Below, in pieces: positions 35,958 to 45,530 of a DNA stretch of 64,000 bases. The notes under the pieces were generated by a model that saw nothing but the letters and a program-made list of their open reading frames with translations, had not been told where the DNA came from and made no database searches. A program made the translations under genes and the position numbers. How positions within the stretch are numbered: the first letter of the stretch is position 1; the number at the start of each line of letters is the position of its first letter. The DNA is from Bog-257 sp963846715 (GTDB taxonomy: Bacteria; Acidobacteriota; Terriglobia; Terriglobales; Acidobacteriaceae), in NCBI GenBank assembly GCA_963846715.1, contig CAWJXA010000002.1:372001-436000 (forward strand). Reading direction: 5' to 3'.

Positions 35958-37799
35958 CTACACGCCCACGTCAATCAGTTCTTCGGGTTTGCCGAACGCC
36001 TCCACTGGTATCGGCGCGCCATGCAGCGTCTGCCAGCAGCGCCTGGCCGACTCAATCACAACCAGGATTACACCGACGATGAAGATCACCATCAGGCTGG
36101 AATCGAGATAGCCCTGGAAGGCATGACCGGGCTGCTGTGCCAGCGGCAGATAGATGTTCTTGATGGACTGCACACCGGCGGTCAAAGTTGTCACTCCGAC
36201 AAAGCACATGGGAATGGCGGTGATATATGCATATTTAGCCTTGCCCATGTTCACCAGGAAGGTGGTGACAACTGCCAATGCAATGGTGGCCAGCAATTGA
36301 TTGCCGGTGCCAAACAGCGGCCACAGGGTGGAGATGTTGCCGGTATAGATCAGGTATCCCCAGGCCAGCACCACCACGGCGGAGGTGACGAGGTTGCCGG
36401 GCAGCCACGCTGTGTTACTGAACGGCTTGTGAACCTTGCCCAGCAGTTCGTGCATGACATAGCGCGCAACGCGGGTACCGGTGTCCACCGTAGTCAGGAT
36501 GAACAGCGCCTCAAACATGATGGCGTAGTGATACCAGTAGCCGGTCAGCGTCTTCATGCCGGGCAGGCCCTTGAAGATCTGGGCCATGCCGACGGCAAGG
36601 GAGACGGCGCCGCCCGTGCGGCCGGCAAGTTTCTCGCCGATTTCGGCGGAGAACATGTCGAGATTTACCGTGTGCATACCCAGCTTGGCAAACACCGCCG
36701 GAGCGGTGTTGATGGCGAAGTAGTCGCCGGGATACATGGAGCAGGCGGCGATCAGCGCCAGCACTCCAACCATGCCTTCACACATCATGGCGCCGTAGCC
36801 GATGAAGCGCGCGTCAGTCTCTTTCCAAAGCATCTTTGGCGTCGTGCCGGATGAAACCAGAGAGTGGAAGCCGGAAATCGCGCCACAGGCAATGGTCACA
36901 AACAGGAAGGGGAAGAGCTTGCCTTTGATGATAGGTCCGCCGCCGTGGATGAACTGGGTCACGGCCGGGAACTGAATGTTGGGGTGAACGATGAAGACGC
37001 CCAGGATCAGGAGCGCGATGGTTCCCAACTTCATGTAAGTGGACAGATAGTCTCGAGGTTCCAGCAGCAACCATACCGGCAAGACCGAGGCGATGAATCC
37101 GTAACAGCACATCAGGACGGTGATTTCGTGCGGCGTAAAGGTGAGCCAGGAAGTGTAGGCGGAGGCTGCGAACCAGCGTCCCCCGATGACGCTGGCGATG
37201 AGAAGCACGACTCCGATGGCACTGGGGCCGGCGATCTTGATTTGCCCAGGGGTGCTCTTGAACATGTAGAAGCCCATGAACAGCGCGATCGGAATGGTCA
37301 TTCCGATGGTGAACACGCCCCAGGGGCTGTTGGCCAGAGCATTGACCACGACTACACCCAAGCCTGCCAGTGTGACCAGCAGGATGAACAGGAGCGCGAT
37401 CATAGTGGCCAGGCCGGCAAAATCGCCAACTTCGGTGCGCGCGACGTCGGCCAACGACTTTCCTTTATGGCGTACGGAGGCCACCAATACGGTGAAGTCG
37501 TGGACGCAGCCGGCCAGGACTGCGCCGATCAGGATCCAGAGAAAGCCTGGAGCAAATCCAAACTGAGCAGCCAGGGTAGGACCTACCAGAGGCCCGGCGC
37601 CGGCAATGGCGGCGAAGTGATGACCGAACAGGACCCACTTCGGCGACGGCACATAGTTGTGCCCATCTTCGTAGACGTGAGACGGAGTAGTGCGGCGATC
37701 ATCCAGCACCAGCACTTTGGCGGCGATGAAGGCACTGTAATACCGATAAGCCAGAGCGAAGACGCACAGCGTTCCCAGAAGAATGGGAAATGTATTCAT
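35958..37799 (-). CDS. cstA: Carbon starvation protein CstA family transporter
   Basis: 613 residues with many membrane helices and the CstA core (HNYVPSPKWVLFGHHFAAIAGAGP, GPTLAAQFGFAPGFLWILIGAV, HDFTVLVASVRHKGKS). Escherichia coli relatives take up peptides (CstA) or pyruvate (BtsT). Pyruvate would suit the lactate genes around it, but this is inference. The start is firm: GGGAGG five bases before the ATG. 116 bases separate it from lldP, so they may be co-transcribed. Confidence 0.94.
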   Translation of the reverse strand: MNTFPILLGTLCVFALAYRYYSAFIAAKVLVLDDRRTTPSHVYEDGHNYVPSPKWVLFGHHFAAIAGAGPLVGPTLAAQFGFAPGFLWILIGAVLAGCVHDFTVLVASVRHKGKSLADVARTEVGDFAGLATMIALLFILLVTLAGLGVVVVNALANSPWGVFTIGMTIPIALFMGFYMFKSTPGQIKIAGPSAIGVVLLIASVIGGRWFAASAYTSWLTFTPHEITVLMCCYGFIASVLPVWLLLEPRDYLSTYMKLGTIALLILGVFIVHPNIQFPAVTQFIHGGGPIIKGKLFPFLFVTIACGAISGFHSLVSSGTTPKMLWKETDARFIGYGAMMCEGMVGVLALIAACSMYPGDYFAINTAPAVFAKLGMHTVNLDMFSAEIGEKLAGRTGGAVSLAVGMAQIFKGLPGMKTLTGYWYHYAIMFEALFILTTVDTGTRVARYVMHELLGKVHKPFSNTAWLPGNLVTSAVVVLAWGYLIYTGNISTLWPLFGTGNQLLATIALAVVTTFLVNMGKAKYAYITAIPMCFVGVTTLTAGVQSIKNIYLPLAQQPGHAFQGYLDSSLMVIFIVGVILVVIESARRCWQTLHGAPIPVEAFGKPEELIDVGV

Positions 37800-38228
37800 G
37801 GTAGCCTCCCAGCGTGCATTCCTCGTGCTCCGGTGGCAAGGCTGGGCGCCAGTCTAACACGATGACCACCGGGGTAAGGCAATCGAAAATATAGCGAAGG
37901 GGCCTAATCCGAACCAACTAAGAACGTTAGGCTGAGAGGCGGCAGAGTGCGAGTGACGCTGGTCACAATTCGCGGTGACGAATCATACAAAAAGCACCCG
38001 GAAGTACCGTTAAGCAGGACGCAGGGACAGTATCAGAGGTGAAATTCGCGGCCCGCGCGACAGGACGTCGATCAGCAGACCCACACAGCGATCTAACCCG
38101 CAAACGGAGCGGTTTGTTTTTCCGGCAAGGATATTCCAAACCGGGAATCAATGCTCGCGTAGCCACGCCCCCTACTGGTCAAGTGGAGTGGGGGCGCGAC
38201 TAACACTCGAGCATTGCTCTCACGGAGT
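37800..38228. other. Intergenic region upstream of cstA
   Basis: A 429-base gap between the cstA start and the end of the carbonic anhydrase gene. It should contain the cstA promoter. I see only the strong ribosome-binding site next to cstA. No hairpin repeat of the classes found elsewhere and no coding frame with family character was recognised. Confidence 0.4.
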
Positions 38229-38933
38229 CTACTGCGCGGCCTTGTCCAGCCGGACCACCTTTCCAGTATCCAACTGATACTCCGCCTCAATTACCGTCAA
38301 CTTGCCTTGTTCTTTGGCATGCTGCAGAACCTCACTGTGCGCCAGCACATCCATTGCGCTCTCGTGCACGTTTTCCTTGATCGCGGCTTCTATCAGCGCG
38401 TCACCCGTCGCCGAGCCCTTCACCTTTTTCACCGCGGGTTCAATTTGGTCTACCATGGCCCGCAGGTTTGCCGTCGGCATTCTCTCGCCCGAGCAGGCGG
38501 CAGTTACCGCACCGCATTTGGTGTGGCCCAGCACCACCAACACAGTGCTGCCGAGGTGATCAAATGCATACTCCAGGCTGGCCAGCCCCAACGGACCAGC
38601 AATGTTTCCGGCTGCCCGCACCACGAACAGGTCGCCCAAGGTTTGATCAAACACCAACTCGGGAGGCACGCGGCTATCGGAGCAACTCAGCACCATGGCT
38701 TTCGGATGTTGTGACTTGGTCAGCGACTGGCGAATTTTGACCACCGTTTGCGGCTCCAATTGACCAGCCACGAAACGCTTATTGCCGTCCATAAGATCAG
38801 ACCAAATCCTGTCTGGTGACTGTGCCGGCTCAGTCGCCTGCGTCGGATGTGCCACAGGTGCGGTGGGCTGCTGTGCTACCGCAAACATCACGAGAAGAAG
38901 GACGTTGGCGATGTGAGTAAGTTTACGTAACAC
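38229..38933 (-). CDS. Beta-class carbonic anhydrase, periplasmic
   Basis: 234 residues from a GTG at 38933, with AGGAGG four bases upstream; the longer open frame to 39527 is not coding. The first 22 residues (VLRKLTHIANVLLLVMFAVAQQ) form a signal peptide. Zinc-site motifs CSDSRVPPE and HTKCGAV supply Cys, Asp, His and Cys, so the site looks complete. Converts CO2 and bicarbonate, here probably in the periplasm. Stands alone between cstA and a YegP-like gene on the other strand. Confidence 0.92.
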   Translation of the reverse strand: MLRKLTHIANVLLLVMFAVAQQPTAPVAHPTQATEPAQSPDRIWSDLMDGNKRFVAGQLEPQTVVKIRQSLTKSQHPKAMVLSCSDSRVPPELVFDQTLGDLFVVRAAGNIAGPLGLASLEYAFDHLGSTVLVVLGHTKCGAVTAACSGERMPTANLRAMVDQIEPAVKKVKGSATGDALIEAAIKENVHESAMDVLAHSEVLQHAKEQGKLTVIEAEYQLDTGKVVRLDKAAQ

Positions 38934-39179
38934 ACTGCCTCCTAAGGAGTCGAGAATATATCGGTCCCATCTCTGCTCTTCCTTTCCTGTGTAATCCCAG
39001 TTGGATCGGCGCACCACTAGGGATTTCCCTAGTTGTGCGGGCATCAGCTCGAACCTAGAGTCGTTACACATGGAACTGGGGAGGCCGGCAGCCCCACAAT
39101 TTACAGCAATAGGAAATGAGAACTCAAGGATGGCCCAGTTACAGACCATTAACCAGAGCCACAAGAGAAAGGGTTGACT

Positions 39180-39518
39180 ATGGCAGCAAAATTCGAAATC
39201 AAAGCGTCCGCCAACGAACAATTCATGTTCAATCTGAAGGCCGCCAACGGTGAGGTGATTCTTACCAGCGAGACCTACAAGCAAAAGCGCTCGGCCGAGC
39301 AGGGAATCGCCTCCGTTAAGGCAAATGCCGGCGATGACAGCCGCTTCGAACGCAAGACCGCCAAAGACGGCAGTCCTTACTTTGTGCTGAAGGCTGCAAA
39401 TGGCGAAATCATCGGCAAGAGCGAGATGTATTCGTCGGTCGCAGCCATGGAGAACGGTATTGCCTCCGTCGTAAAGAACGCCGCTGAGGCGGAGATTGTC
39501 GATACCGCAGCAGGTTAG
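39180..39518 (+). CDS. YegP-like protein with two DUF1508 repeats
   Basis: 112 residues: two copies of about 50 residues, AKFEIKASANEQFMFNLKAANGEVI and FERKTAKDGSPYFVLKAANGEII, each with the KAANGE(V/I)I core followed by Y..K..A..GI.SV. This is the YegP family, small cytosolic proteins of unknown role. AAAGGG precedes the ATG at 39180. Confidence 0.93.
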   Translation: MAAKFEIKASANEQFMFNLKAANGEVILTSETYKQKRSAEQGIASVKANAGDDSRFERKTAKDGSPYFVLKAANGEIIGKSEMYSSVAAMENGIASVVKNAAEAEIVDTAAG

Positions 39519-39708
39519 TGTGTGCAATCGGTCGCGCTTCTTTGCCGGTTGTCATGGCGCGCAAGGAACGCGAGACTTTACGACATAGGAGCGTGGCGAA
39601 TAAGTGCGCCTGCAGCCGGACTTTTTGCCTGTTACCGCTCGCCCTAATGGTGAGAGCCTCGAACACGGAAAATGACATGAGTTATGGCTCCTGCGCAAAG
39701 GGTCGGCT

Positions 39709-40842
39709 TTGAGCGAGCTCGGCCGAGTTCGGGACAAGGCGTCGTGGCGCGCCAACTTGCTGCGAGTGCTAACGGCGTGGAACCGCCACCAAGTCTGGAA
39801 AATCCTGACCGCGGTCGTGGTGATCTGGATCGTCAGCGGCACAGCACTCCACTTCGCCGAGCGTGACACGAATCCAGAGTTCAAGACATTGGGCGAGTCC
39901 TTCTGGAACGTCTGGGTCACCCTCTTCAGCGGACTACCCAACGCGCCCAAGTCTCTTGCTGGGCGGCTGGTGGTTTCCGTCGTGCTTGTCGTCGGTGTCG
40001 CCTTGGCCGGTTTGTTCACGGCCAGCGTGGCGTCGATCCTGGTCGAACGCTCACTAAGGAGTCGTGAGATGTCTAATCTTGAAATGTCTGGCCACCTGGT
40101 GCTGTGCAACTGGTCGCCGCGAGCACTGGACTGGATACGCGAAGTGCACAGCGGAATCGTCACCGATAAGCGGCCAGTTGTGATCGTTCACGACACACCC
40201 GACGAAGTCGTGCTGCCTGACAAACAGGATGAAGCCGCCTTCAGCGACGTCTATATCGTCAAGGGTGAACCAGTCAACGAAGTGATCCTGCGCCGCGCCA
40301 AGGTTGCGCAAGCGCATTCCGTCGTCATCTTGTCAGATGACCGCCAGGACCAGCACGCCGACGGAAAGACCATCGTGTGCTGCATTGCCGTCAAGAACGT
40401 TTGCGTGCAAGAGCGCCAGCCCAACATCGTGGCCGAGTGCCAGGATCCGAAATACCTGCCGCACATGCGCAAGGCGGGTGCCGATGAAGTCATCTCGGCC
40501 GCTGACTTCGGATTGCGGCTGATGGCACGGGCCTCGCTCTTTCATGGCATGTCGCGCGTTTATCAGGAGCTGCTATCGGTTCGGCGCGACGCCAACGAGA
40601 TGTACCTGGTGCCGCTGCCTGCCCAGCTTGTCGGGATGGATTTCGTCGCAGCGGCAAACGTGTTCCTGCCCGATCGCACGAATATGAAGGCGTGCCTTCT
40701 CATCGGGTTCTATCGCGGCGGAACAATGATGCTCAACCCGGTTGGCGGGGAAGCAGGACCGTTGTGCGAAGGCGACGAGCTGATTTTGCTGAGTCAGACG
40801 CTGCCGGATTTCTCGCGGCTGCGGCCGCCCGACGCCGCATAG
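39709..40842 (+). CDS. Two-helix ion channel with RCK (TrkA-N/TrkA-C) domains
   Basis: 377 residues from a TTG. Helix 1 (about 30-52), a pore-like loop (FWNVWVTLFSGLPNAPKS), helix 2 (about 85-112), then an RCK domain (GHLVLCNWSPRALDWIREV, VVIVHDTP) and a TrkA-C-like end. The layout is that of MthK-type or CASTOR/POLLUX-like channels. The loop lacks the potassium filter TVGYG, so ion selectivity is uncertain. AAGGG lies upstream of the start. Neighbours give no further hint. Confidence 0.85.
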   Translation: MSELGRVRDKASWRANLLRVLTAWNRHQVWKILTAVVVIWIVSGTALHFAERDTNPEFKTLGESFWNVWVTLFSGLPNAPKSLAGRLVVSVVLVVGVALAGLFTASVASILVERSLRSREMSNLEMSGHLVLCNWSPRALDWIREVHSGIVTDKRPVVIVHDTPDEVVLPDKQDEAAFSDVYIVKGEPVNEVILRRAKVAQAHSVVILSDDRQDQHADGKTIVCCIAVKNVCVQERQPNIVAECQDPKYLPHMRKAGADEVISAADFGLRLMARASLFHGMSRVYQELLSVRRDANEMYLVPLPAQLVGMDFVAAANVFLPDRTNMKACLLIGFYRGGTMMLNPVGGEAGPLCEGDELILLSQTLPDFSRLRPPDAA

Positions 40843-40998
40843 CTTCTCAGTTGGGCTTCCCAGGCACCGCGCCGCGCATCTCCGAGCTACAGCCTGACCA
40901 CAGAAAGCGGTTGTGAACTCCCTGGCTTTTATAGGATAATCACGCCTCAACTTCCAATCGACCCTCGCATGTTCGTTCACACGGAGGCCTTCGTCATT

Positions 40999-42603
40999 AT
41001 GAGGAATATTCGCGCCGCTGTAGTGCGCTGCAGCTGCCTCACCGCTTGCCTACTTCTTATCTGCGCCATGGCTATGGCGCAAGTCGCCGTGACCACGTAT
41101 CACAACGACAGCTACCGTACCGGTTCGAATAGCCAGGAAACCCTGCTGACCCCGTCGAACGTGAAGGTACAGTCCTTCGGTAAGCGCTCGACGTTTGCGG
41201 TGCAGGGCTATGTCTATGCACAGCCGCTCTACTTGCCTGGGCTTACGATTGGGGGAACGTCCCACCATGTGGTGTTCATCGCCACCGAACACGATCAGGT
41301 TTATGCCTTCGACGTTAGCAGCGGACAGCAGTTGTGGCACACCAATTTTCTGGCGACCACCGGCTTTCGCTACGTCATCAGCTCCGTCTCCAGTAGCGAC
41401 GTAGGCTGCGGCGATCTGGTCCCTGAAATCGGAATCACCGGAACTCCGGTAATCGATACTAGTACCGGCACCATGTACCTGGTCGCCAAGACGAAAGTGT
41501 ACGACTCGGTCGCCCACACAACTTCCTTCGTGCAGACCTTGCATGCCCTGGATATCAAGACGGGATTGGACAAGGTCACGCCCGTGCAAATTACAGCCAC
41601 CTATCCGGGAACCGGTACCGGCTCCGTGGGCGGCATTCTGACCTTCGATCCGCTGGTGGAGGCGCAGCGCTCTGCGTTGCTGTTGCTTAAGGGGCAGGTA
41701 TTTGTTGCCTGGGCGTCGCATTGCGATCTGGGCGCCTATCACGGTTACCTCATGTCGTTTAACGAAGGAACTCTGGTGCGCAGCGGGCTGTATGTCGACA
41801 CGCCCAACGGGTACGAGGGCGGCTTCTGGGGCGGAGGCGCCGGTCCGTCGGCTGACTCCGGTGGATCGATCTATGTATCCACGGGAAACGGCAAATTCGA
41901 CAGCGGACCCGACTTCGGCGACAGTGTGCTGCGCCTGCTCTGGCCGACCATCGGCCGAGGTATTGCACTGGCTGATTACTTCACTCCCTGGAACCAGCAG
42001 ACGTTGGACTACAACGATAGCGACTTTGGTTCCGGCGGCGCCATGCTGATTCCGGACCAGCCGGGCACAACCTATCCCCACTTGCTGGTGCAAGTCGGCA
42101 AAGAAGGGACCATCGATCTGGTGAACCGGGACAACATGGGACATTGGCATTCAGGGAGCGATAGCCAGATTGTGCAAACCCTTCCGTACGCGATTGGTGG
42201 CATTTGGGGCTCGCCCGCCTTCTGGAATAACACGGTGTATTTCGGCGGACAGTATGATCACCTGAAGGCCTATAGCTTCGATTCTCACCGGGAGAAACTT
42301 GCCTACGGCTCAGAGTCGCCGCAGGCCTTCAACTTTCCCGGTTCGACTCCCTCGATCTCGTCCAACGGCACCAGCAACGGGATCGCCTGGATCATTGAGA
42401 ACGATACGTACGGAGGCGGCAACGCCGTGCTGCGCGCCTACGATGCGACCAATCTGGGGAATGAACTGTATGACTCCGAACAGAATCCCGGCCGCGATCG
42501 GGTAGGCCTGGCGGTGAAGTTTACGGTTCCAACGGTCGCCGACGGCAACGTCTTCGTCGGAGCGGAGAACCAGGTCGTGCTGTATCGGGTGATCGGGCAG
42601 TAA
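40999..42603 (+). CDS. Secreted PQQ-like beta-propeller protein
   Basis: 534 residues from the ATG at 40999, with GGAGG 11 bases upstream; an ATG at 40969 is an alternative. A signal peptide (about residues 5-28, ending AMAQ) precedes propeller repeats such as VVFIATEHDQVYAFDVSSGQ, IYVSTGNGKFDSG and VYFGGQYDHLKAYS, similar to quinoprotein dehydrogenases and related WD-like sheets. The catalytic residues of alcohol dehydrogenases were not found, so enzyme activity is not claimed. Confidence 0.82.
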   Translation: MRNIRAAVVRCSCLTACLLLICAMAMAQVAVTTYHNDSYRTGSNSQETLLTPSNVKVQSFGKRSTFAVQGYVYAQPLYLPGLTIGGTSHHVVFIATEHDQVYAFDVSSGQQLWHTNFLATTGFRYVISSVSSSDVGCGDLVPEIGITGTPVIDTSTGTMYLVAKTKVYDSVAHTTSFVQTLHALDIKTGLDKVTPVQITATYPGTGTGSVGGILTFDPLVEAQRSALLLLKGQVFVAWASHCDLGAYHGYLMSFNEGTLVRSGLYVDTPNGYEGGFWGGGAGPSADSGGSIYVSTGNGKFDSGPDFGDSVLRLLWPTIGRGIALADYFTPWNQQTLDYNDSDFGSGGAMLIPDQPGTTYPHLLVQVGKEGTIDLVNRDNMGHWHSGSDSQIVQTLPYAIGGIWGSPAFWNNTVYFGGQYDHLKAYSFDSHREKLAYGSESPQAFNFPGSTPSISSNGTSNGIAWIIENDTYGGGNAVLRAYDATNLGNELYDSEQNPGRDRVGLAVKFTVPTVADGNVFVGAENQVVLYRVIGQ

Positions 42604-42657
42604 GGCGAACGGTGGAGCGGATTGCCCTTGCCGCGATCCATCATGCTCAAGTCAAGG

Positions 42658-42697
42658 TGTCATCCTGAGCGAGCGCTGCGAGTCGCTCAGGATGACA
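42658..42697. terminator. Perfect 15-bp hairpin after the propeller gene
   Basis: TGTCATCCTGAGCGA (42658-42672) and TCGCTCAGGATGACA (42683-42697) with a 10-base loop. It has no T-run, but its place after a gene end suggests a role as transcript end or REP element. The same core recurs at about 12978, 15266, 19699, 33893 and 53337. Confidence 0.55.
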
Positions 42698-42713
42698 GCC
42701 TGTTTCCTTCCTT

Positions 42714-42730
42714 TTGTGACGTGCTCACAA
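42714..42730. promoter_or_regulatory. Candidate operator upstream of lutC
   Basis: TTGTGACGTGCTCACAA is an inverted repeat (TTGTGA, five bases, TCACAA) 80 bases before the lutC start. It resembles CRP/FNR-like or GntR-like sites but has one base less in the spacer than the CRP consensus. Binding protein unknown. Confidence 0.35.
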
Positions 42731-42809
42731 CCCCCGGCGACGCAGGTCACCGCGCATCGTTCATCGTCCTGCAATGCTAACTCCGTAGCTTCCATAAGGT
42801 GGGTTCGCT

Positions 42810-43370
42810 ATGAACGCTATCTTCGATACTTTTAAACTCCGCGCCGAAGCGGTCAGCGCCGAGGTCCATCGCTTCCCTCACAAAACTGAGGCTTTGAACT
42901 TCATCACCGGCTACCTGCAAACCCAGGGAGTCGCCGACTCGCCGCAATCCTATGCCGTCTGGGCCGACTGTTCTTTTCTCAACGCGACCGACAAACAACA
43001 TCTCTCTCACGCTGTCCCCGGCCTCACGTTTGAAGTCACCCGCGAAAACGCAGCCGCCTCCAAAATCGGCGTCAGCCAGTTCGACTGGGCCATGGCCAAC
43101 ACCGGCACCCTGGTCCAGGACGCTGCGCCAGTCGACCGCCGCCTGGTTTCTACCTTGCCCATCATTCATATCGCGGTCGTCGGCACCGGCAAGTTGCTGC
43201 CTGATTTGCCTTCGGTCCTGGCCAGGGTTCGGCCGGAACAAACCAACTACATCTCGTTCATCACCGGTCCCAGCCGTACCGCCGACATCGAACGCGTGCT
43301 GACCATCGGAGTGCACGGCCCGGAAAAGCTCATCATTGTCTTCGTCGATGAGCTGGCGGAGGCAAACTAA
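42810..43370 (+). CDS. lutC: Lactate utilization protein C (LUD domain)
   Basis: 186 residues, with the LUD-domain end VGTGKLLPDLPSVLARV, ISFITGPSRTADIERVLTIGVHGPEKL that is typical of LutC/YkgG. The start follows a good AAGGTGG site. LutC works with LutA and LutB to oxidise L-lactate to pyruvate. Its stop overlaps the following start (ATG at 43370), so it is translated with lutB. Confidence 0.93.
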   Translation: MNAIFDTFKLRAEAVSAEVHRFPHKTEALNFITGYLQTQGVADSPQSYAVWADCSFLNATDKQHLSHAVPGLTFEVTRENAAASKIGVSQFDWAMANTGTLVQDAAPVDRRLVSTLPIIHIAVVGTGKLLPDLPSVLARVRPEQTNYISFITGPSRTADIERVLTIGVHGPEKLIIVFVDELAEAN

Positions 43371-45504
43371 TGCGCAAAGAATTCCGCGACTCCATCAACA
43401 CCGCACTGCACAATCCCAATCTCACTGGCGCGCTGGGCCGTTTCTCCGAGGCCTACCGCATCAGCCGCGAGAAAGCCTACGAGGGCATCGACTTCGAGGC
43501 TGTCCGCACCCAGATTGCGGATCGCAAGTCCTATGCCGCCTCGCATTTGGATGAGCTCGCCGAAACCTTTACTCGAAATGCCGAAGCCCGCGGTGCGCAC
43601 GTCTTTCGCACTGCCGATCCAGCCGAAGTGCGCCAGTACATTCTCGACCTGGCCAAGAAACACGGCGTCAAAGCGTCGTCAAATCGAAGTCGATGGCCTC
43701 CGAAGAAATTCATCTGAATCCTTTCCTGGAGAAGGCCGGCATCGAAGTCCGCGAGACCGACTTAGGCGAGTGGATTATTCAACTCGCCGGGCAGACGCCG
43801 TCGCACATGGTGATGCCTGCCATCCACATGACCAAGGAAGAAGTCGCCGACGTTTTCAGCGAACAGGTCGAAGAGGGTCAGACGCCCGACATTCCCAAGC
43901 TCGTGAAGTTCGCTCGCGGCAAACTTCGCACCAAATTCCTCAACGCCGACATGGGCATTACTGGCGCGAACATCGCCGTCGCCGAAACCGGCACCCTTGT
44001 CATCATCACCAACGAAGGCAATGCTCGGCTGGTCACGACCTTGCCCAAGATTCACGTGGCCATCGTCGGCGTCGAAAAGTTGATGGCGGAGTTCGCCGAC
44101 GTCGTCCCGGTGCTGACCGCGCTCCCGCGGAGCGCCACCGCGCAGTTGCTTACCAGCTACGTCTCCATGATCAGCGGACCGGTCGCCTAACACCGACGGC
44201 ACGCCGAAGGAACTGCACATCATCCTGATGGACAACCGCCGCACCGAGATGGCGCGCGATCCCAAGTTCAAGCAGGCGCTGCAATGCGTTCGCTGCGCAT
44301 CGTGTTTAAATGTGTGCCCCGTCTTTCGCCTGGTGGGCGGACATGTCTTCGGCAAGGTTTACACTGGCGGCATCGGCACCATCCTCACGGCCTGGTTCGA
44401 CGCGCTGAAGGAGTCGGACGAAATCCAGAGCCTCTGCATTCAGTGTGGCAATTGCACCCAGGTGTGTCCCGGCAAGATTGATATTCCCGGCCTGATTCTC
44501 GAACTGAGGCGGCGTCTCGCCGTTGAGAAGGGGCAGACCATGGCGCAAAAAGCCATCTTCTCGGTCGTCAACAATCGCAAGCTTTTCCACTCCATGCTTC
44601 GTACCGCGTCCGTGGCGCAAAAGCCGCTGAAGAGAGACGGCTTCATCCGCCATTTGCCGTTCTTCCTCTCCGACATGACGGAATTCCGCAGTCTTCCGGC
44701 AATTGCCGATGTGCCTTTCCGCGACAAGTTCAAGGAGATCAAGCAGTCGCCGCAGAAGGAGAAAGCCGCGTTCTATTCCGGCTGCCTGATCGACTTCGCC
44801 TACCCGGAGATGGGCGAAGCTCTGGTGAACGATCCTCAACAAGGCTGGGATCGAGGTCATCTTCCCCGAAGGCCAGACCTGCTGCGGAGCGCCTGCGCGC
44901 TACAGTGGCGCTTACGAAGTCGCTGCGCAGAATGCGACCGACAACATCAATGCCTTGCTAGAACAGGATGTGCAATACGTCGTGTCGGCCTGTCCCACCT
45001 GCACCGTCGCGCTGAAGCACGACTTCATCAGCACCTATGAAAGCCTCGGCAACTCTGATGCCCTGCCCCGCGCGAAGGAGCTTGTCTGCCAAAGTGACCG
45101 ACCTCTCGACCCTGGTGAAAAAGCTGGTCGATGATGGACGGTTGACTTTCAAGGAGGGCCAGCAACTGGGCAAGGTGACCTATCACGACTCCTGCCACCT
45201 GAAGCGGACCTTGAATGTCTCCCAGCAGCCTCGCGAACTGCTGCAACAAGCCGGCTACGAAATCGCGGAAATGTACGAGGCCGACATGTGCTGCGGAATG
45301 GGCGGATCGTACTCGCTTAAACTTCCGGAGATTTCAGCGCCCATCCTCGAGCGCAAGCTCAAGAACATCAAAGCGACCGGCGCGCCGCTGGTGCTGATGG
45401 ATTGCCCCGGTTGCGTCATGCAGATCAGGGGAGGCCTGGACAAGAACGGCGGCGCCATCGAGGTGCAGCACACCGTTCAGCGGCTGGCCGACGCCCTCGA
45501 ATAG
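43370..45504 (+). CDS. Fused LutB-LutA lactate oxidation protein (four frameshifts)
   Basis: Reading across frames gives one protein of about 710 residues: a LUD domain (43370 to about 44190), two 4Fe-4S motifs (CVRCASCLNVCP and CIQCGNCTQVCPG), then two CCG domains as in LutA (YSGCLIDF, CCGAPARYSGA, SACPTC, CHLKRTL, CCGMGGSYS, DCPGC). LutB and LutA are separate in most species, so this is a fusion. Breaks lie near 43674 (missing base), 44180, 44830 (extra C) and 45084 (extra G); each restored frame is full of family sequence, so sequence error is the likely cause. The pieces are 43370-43717, 43693-44190, 44228-45040 and 45037-45504. Confidence 0.8.
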
Positions 45505-45530
45505 CCGGGCGCGCGTTCAATCTTATAATG

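Noticed and set aside
34351..37865. Long plus-strand frames opposite lldP and cstA
   Set aside because: Polar, repetitive composition expected from the antisense of membrane proteins; no motif seen.
38931..39527. Long N-terminal extension of the carbonic anhydrase frame
   Set aside because: It overlaps the well-supported YegP-like gene on the other strand, and a GTG with AGGAGG and a signal peptide explains the true start.
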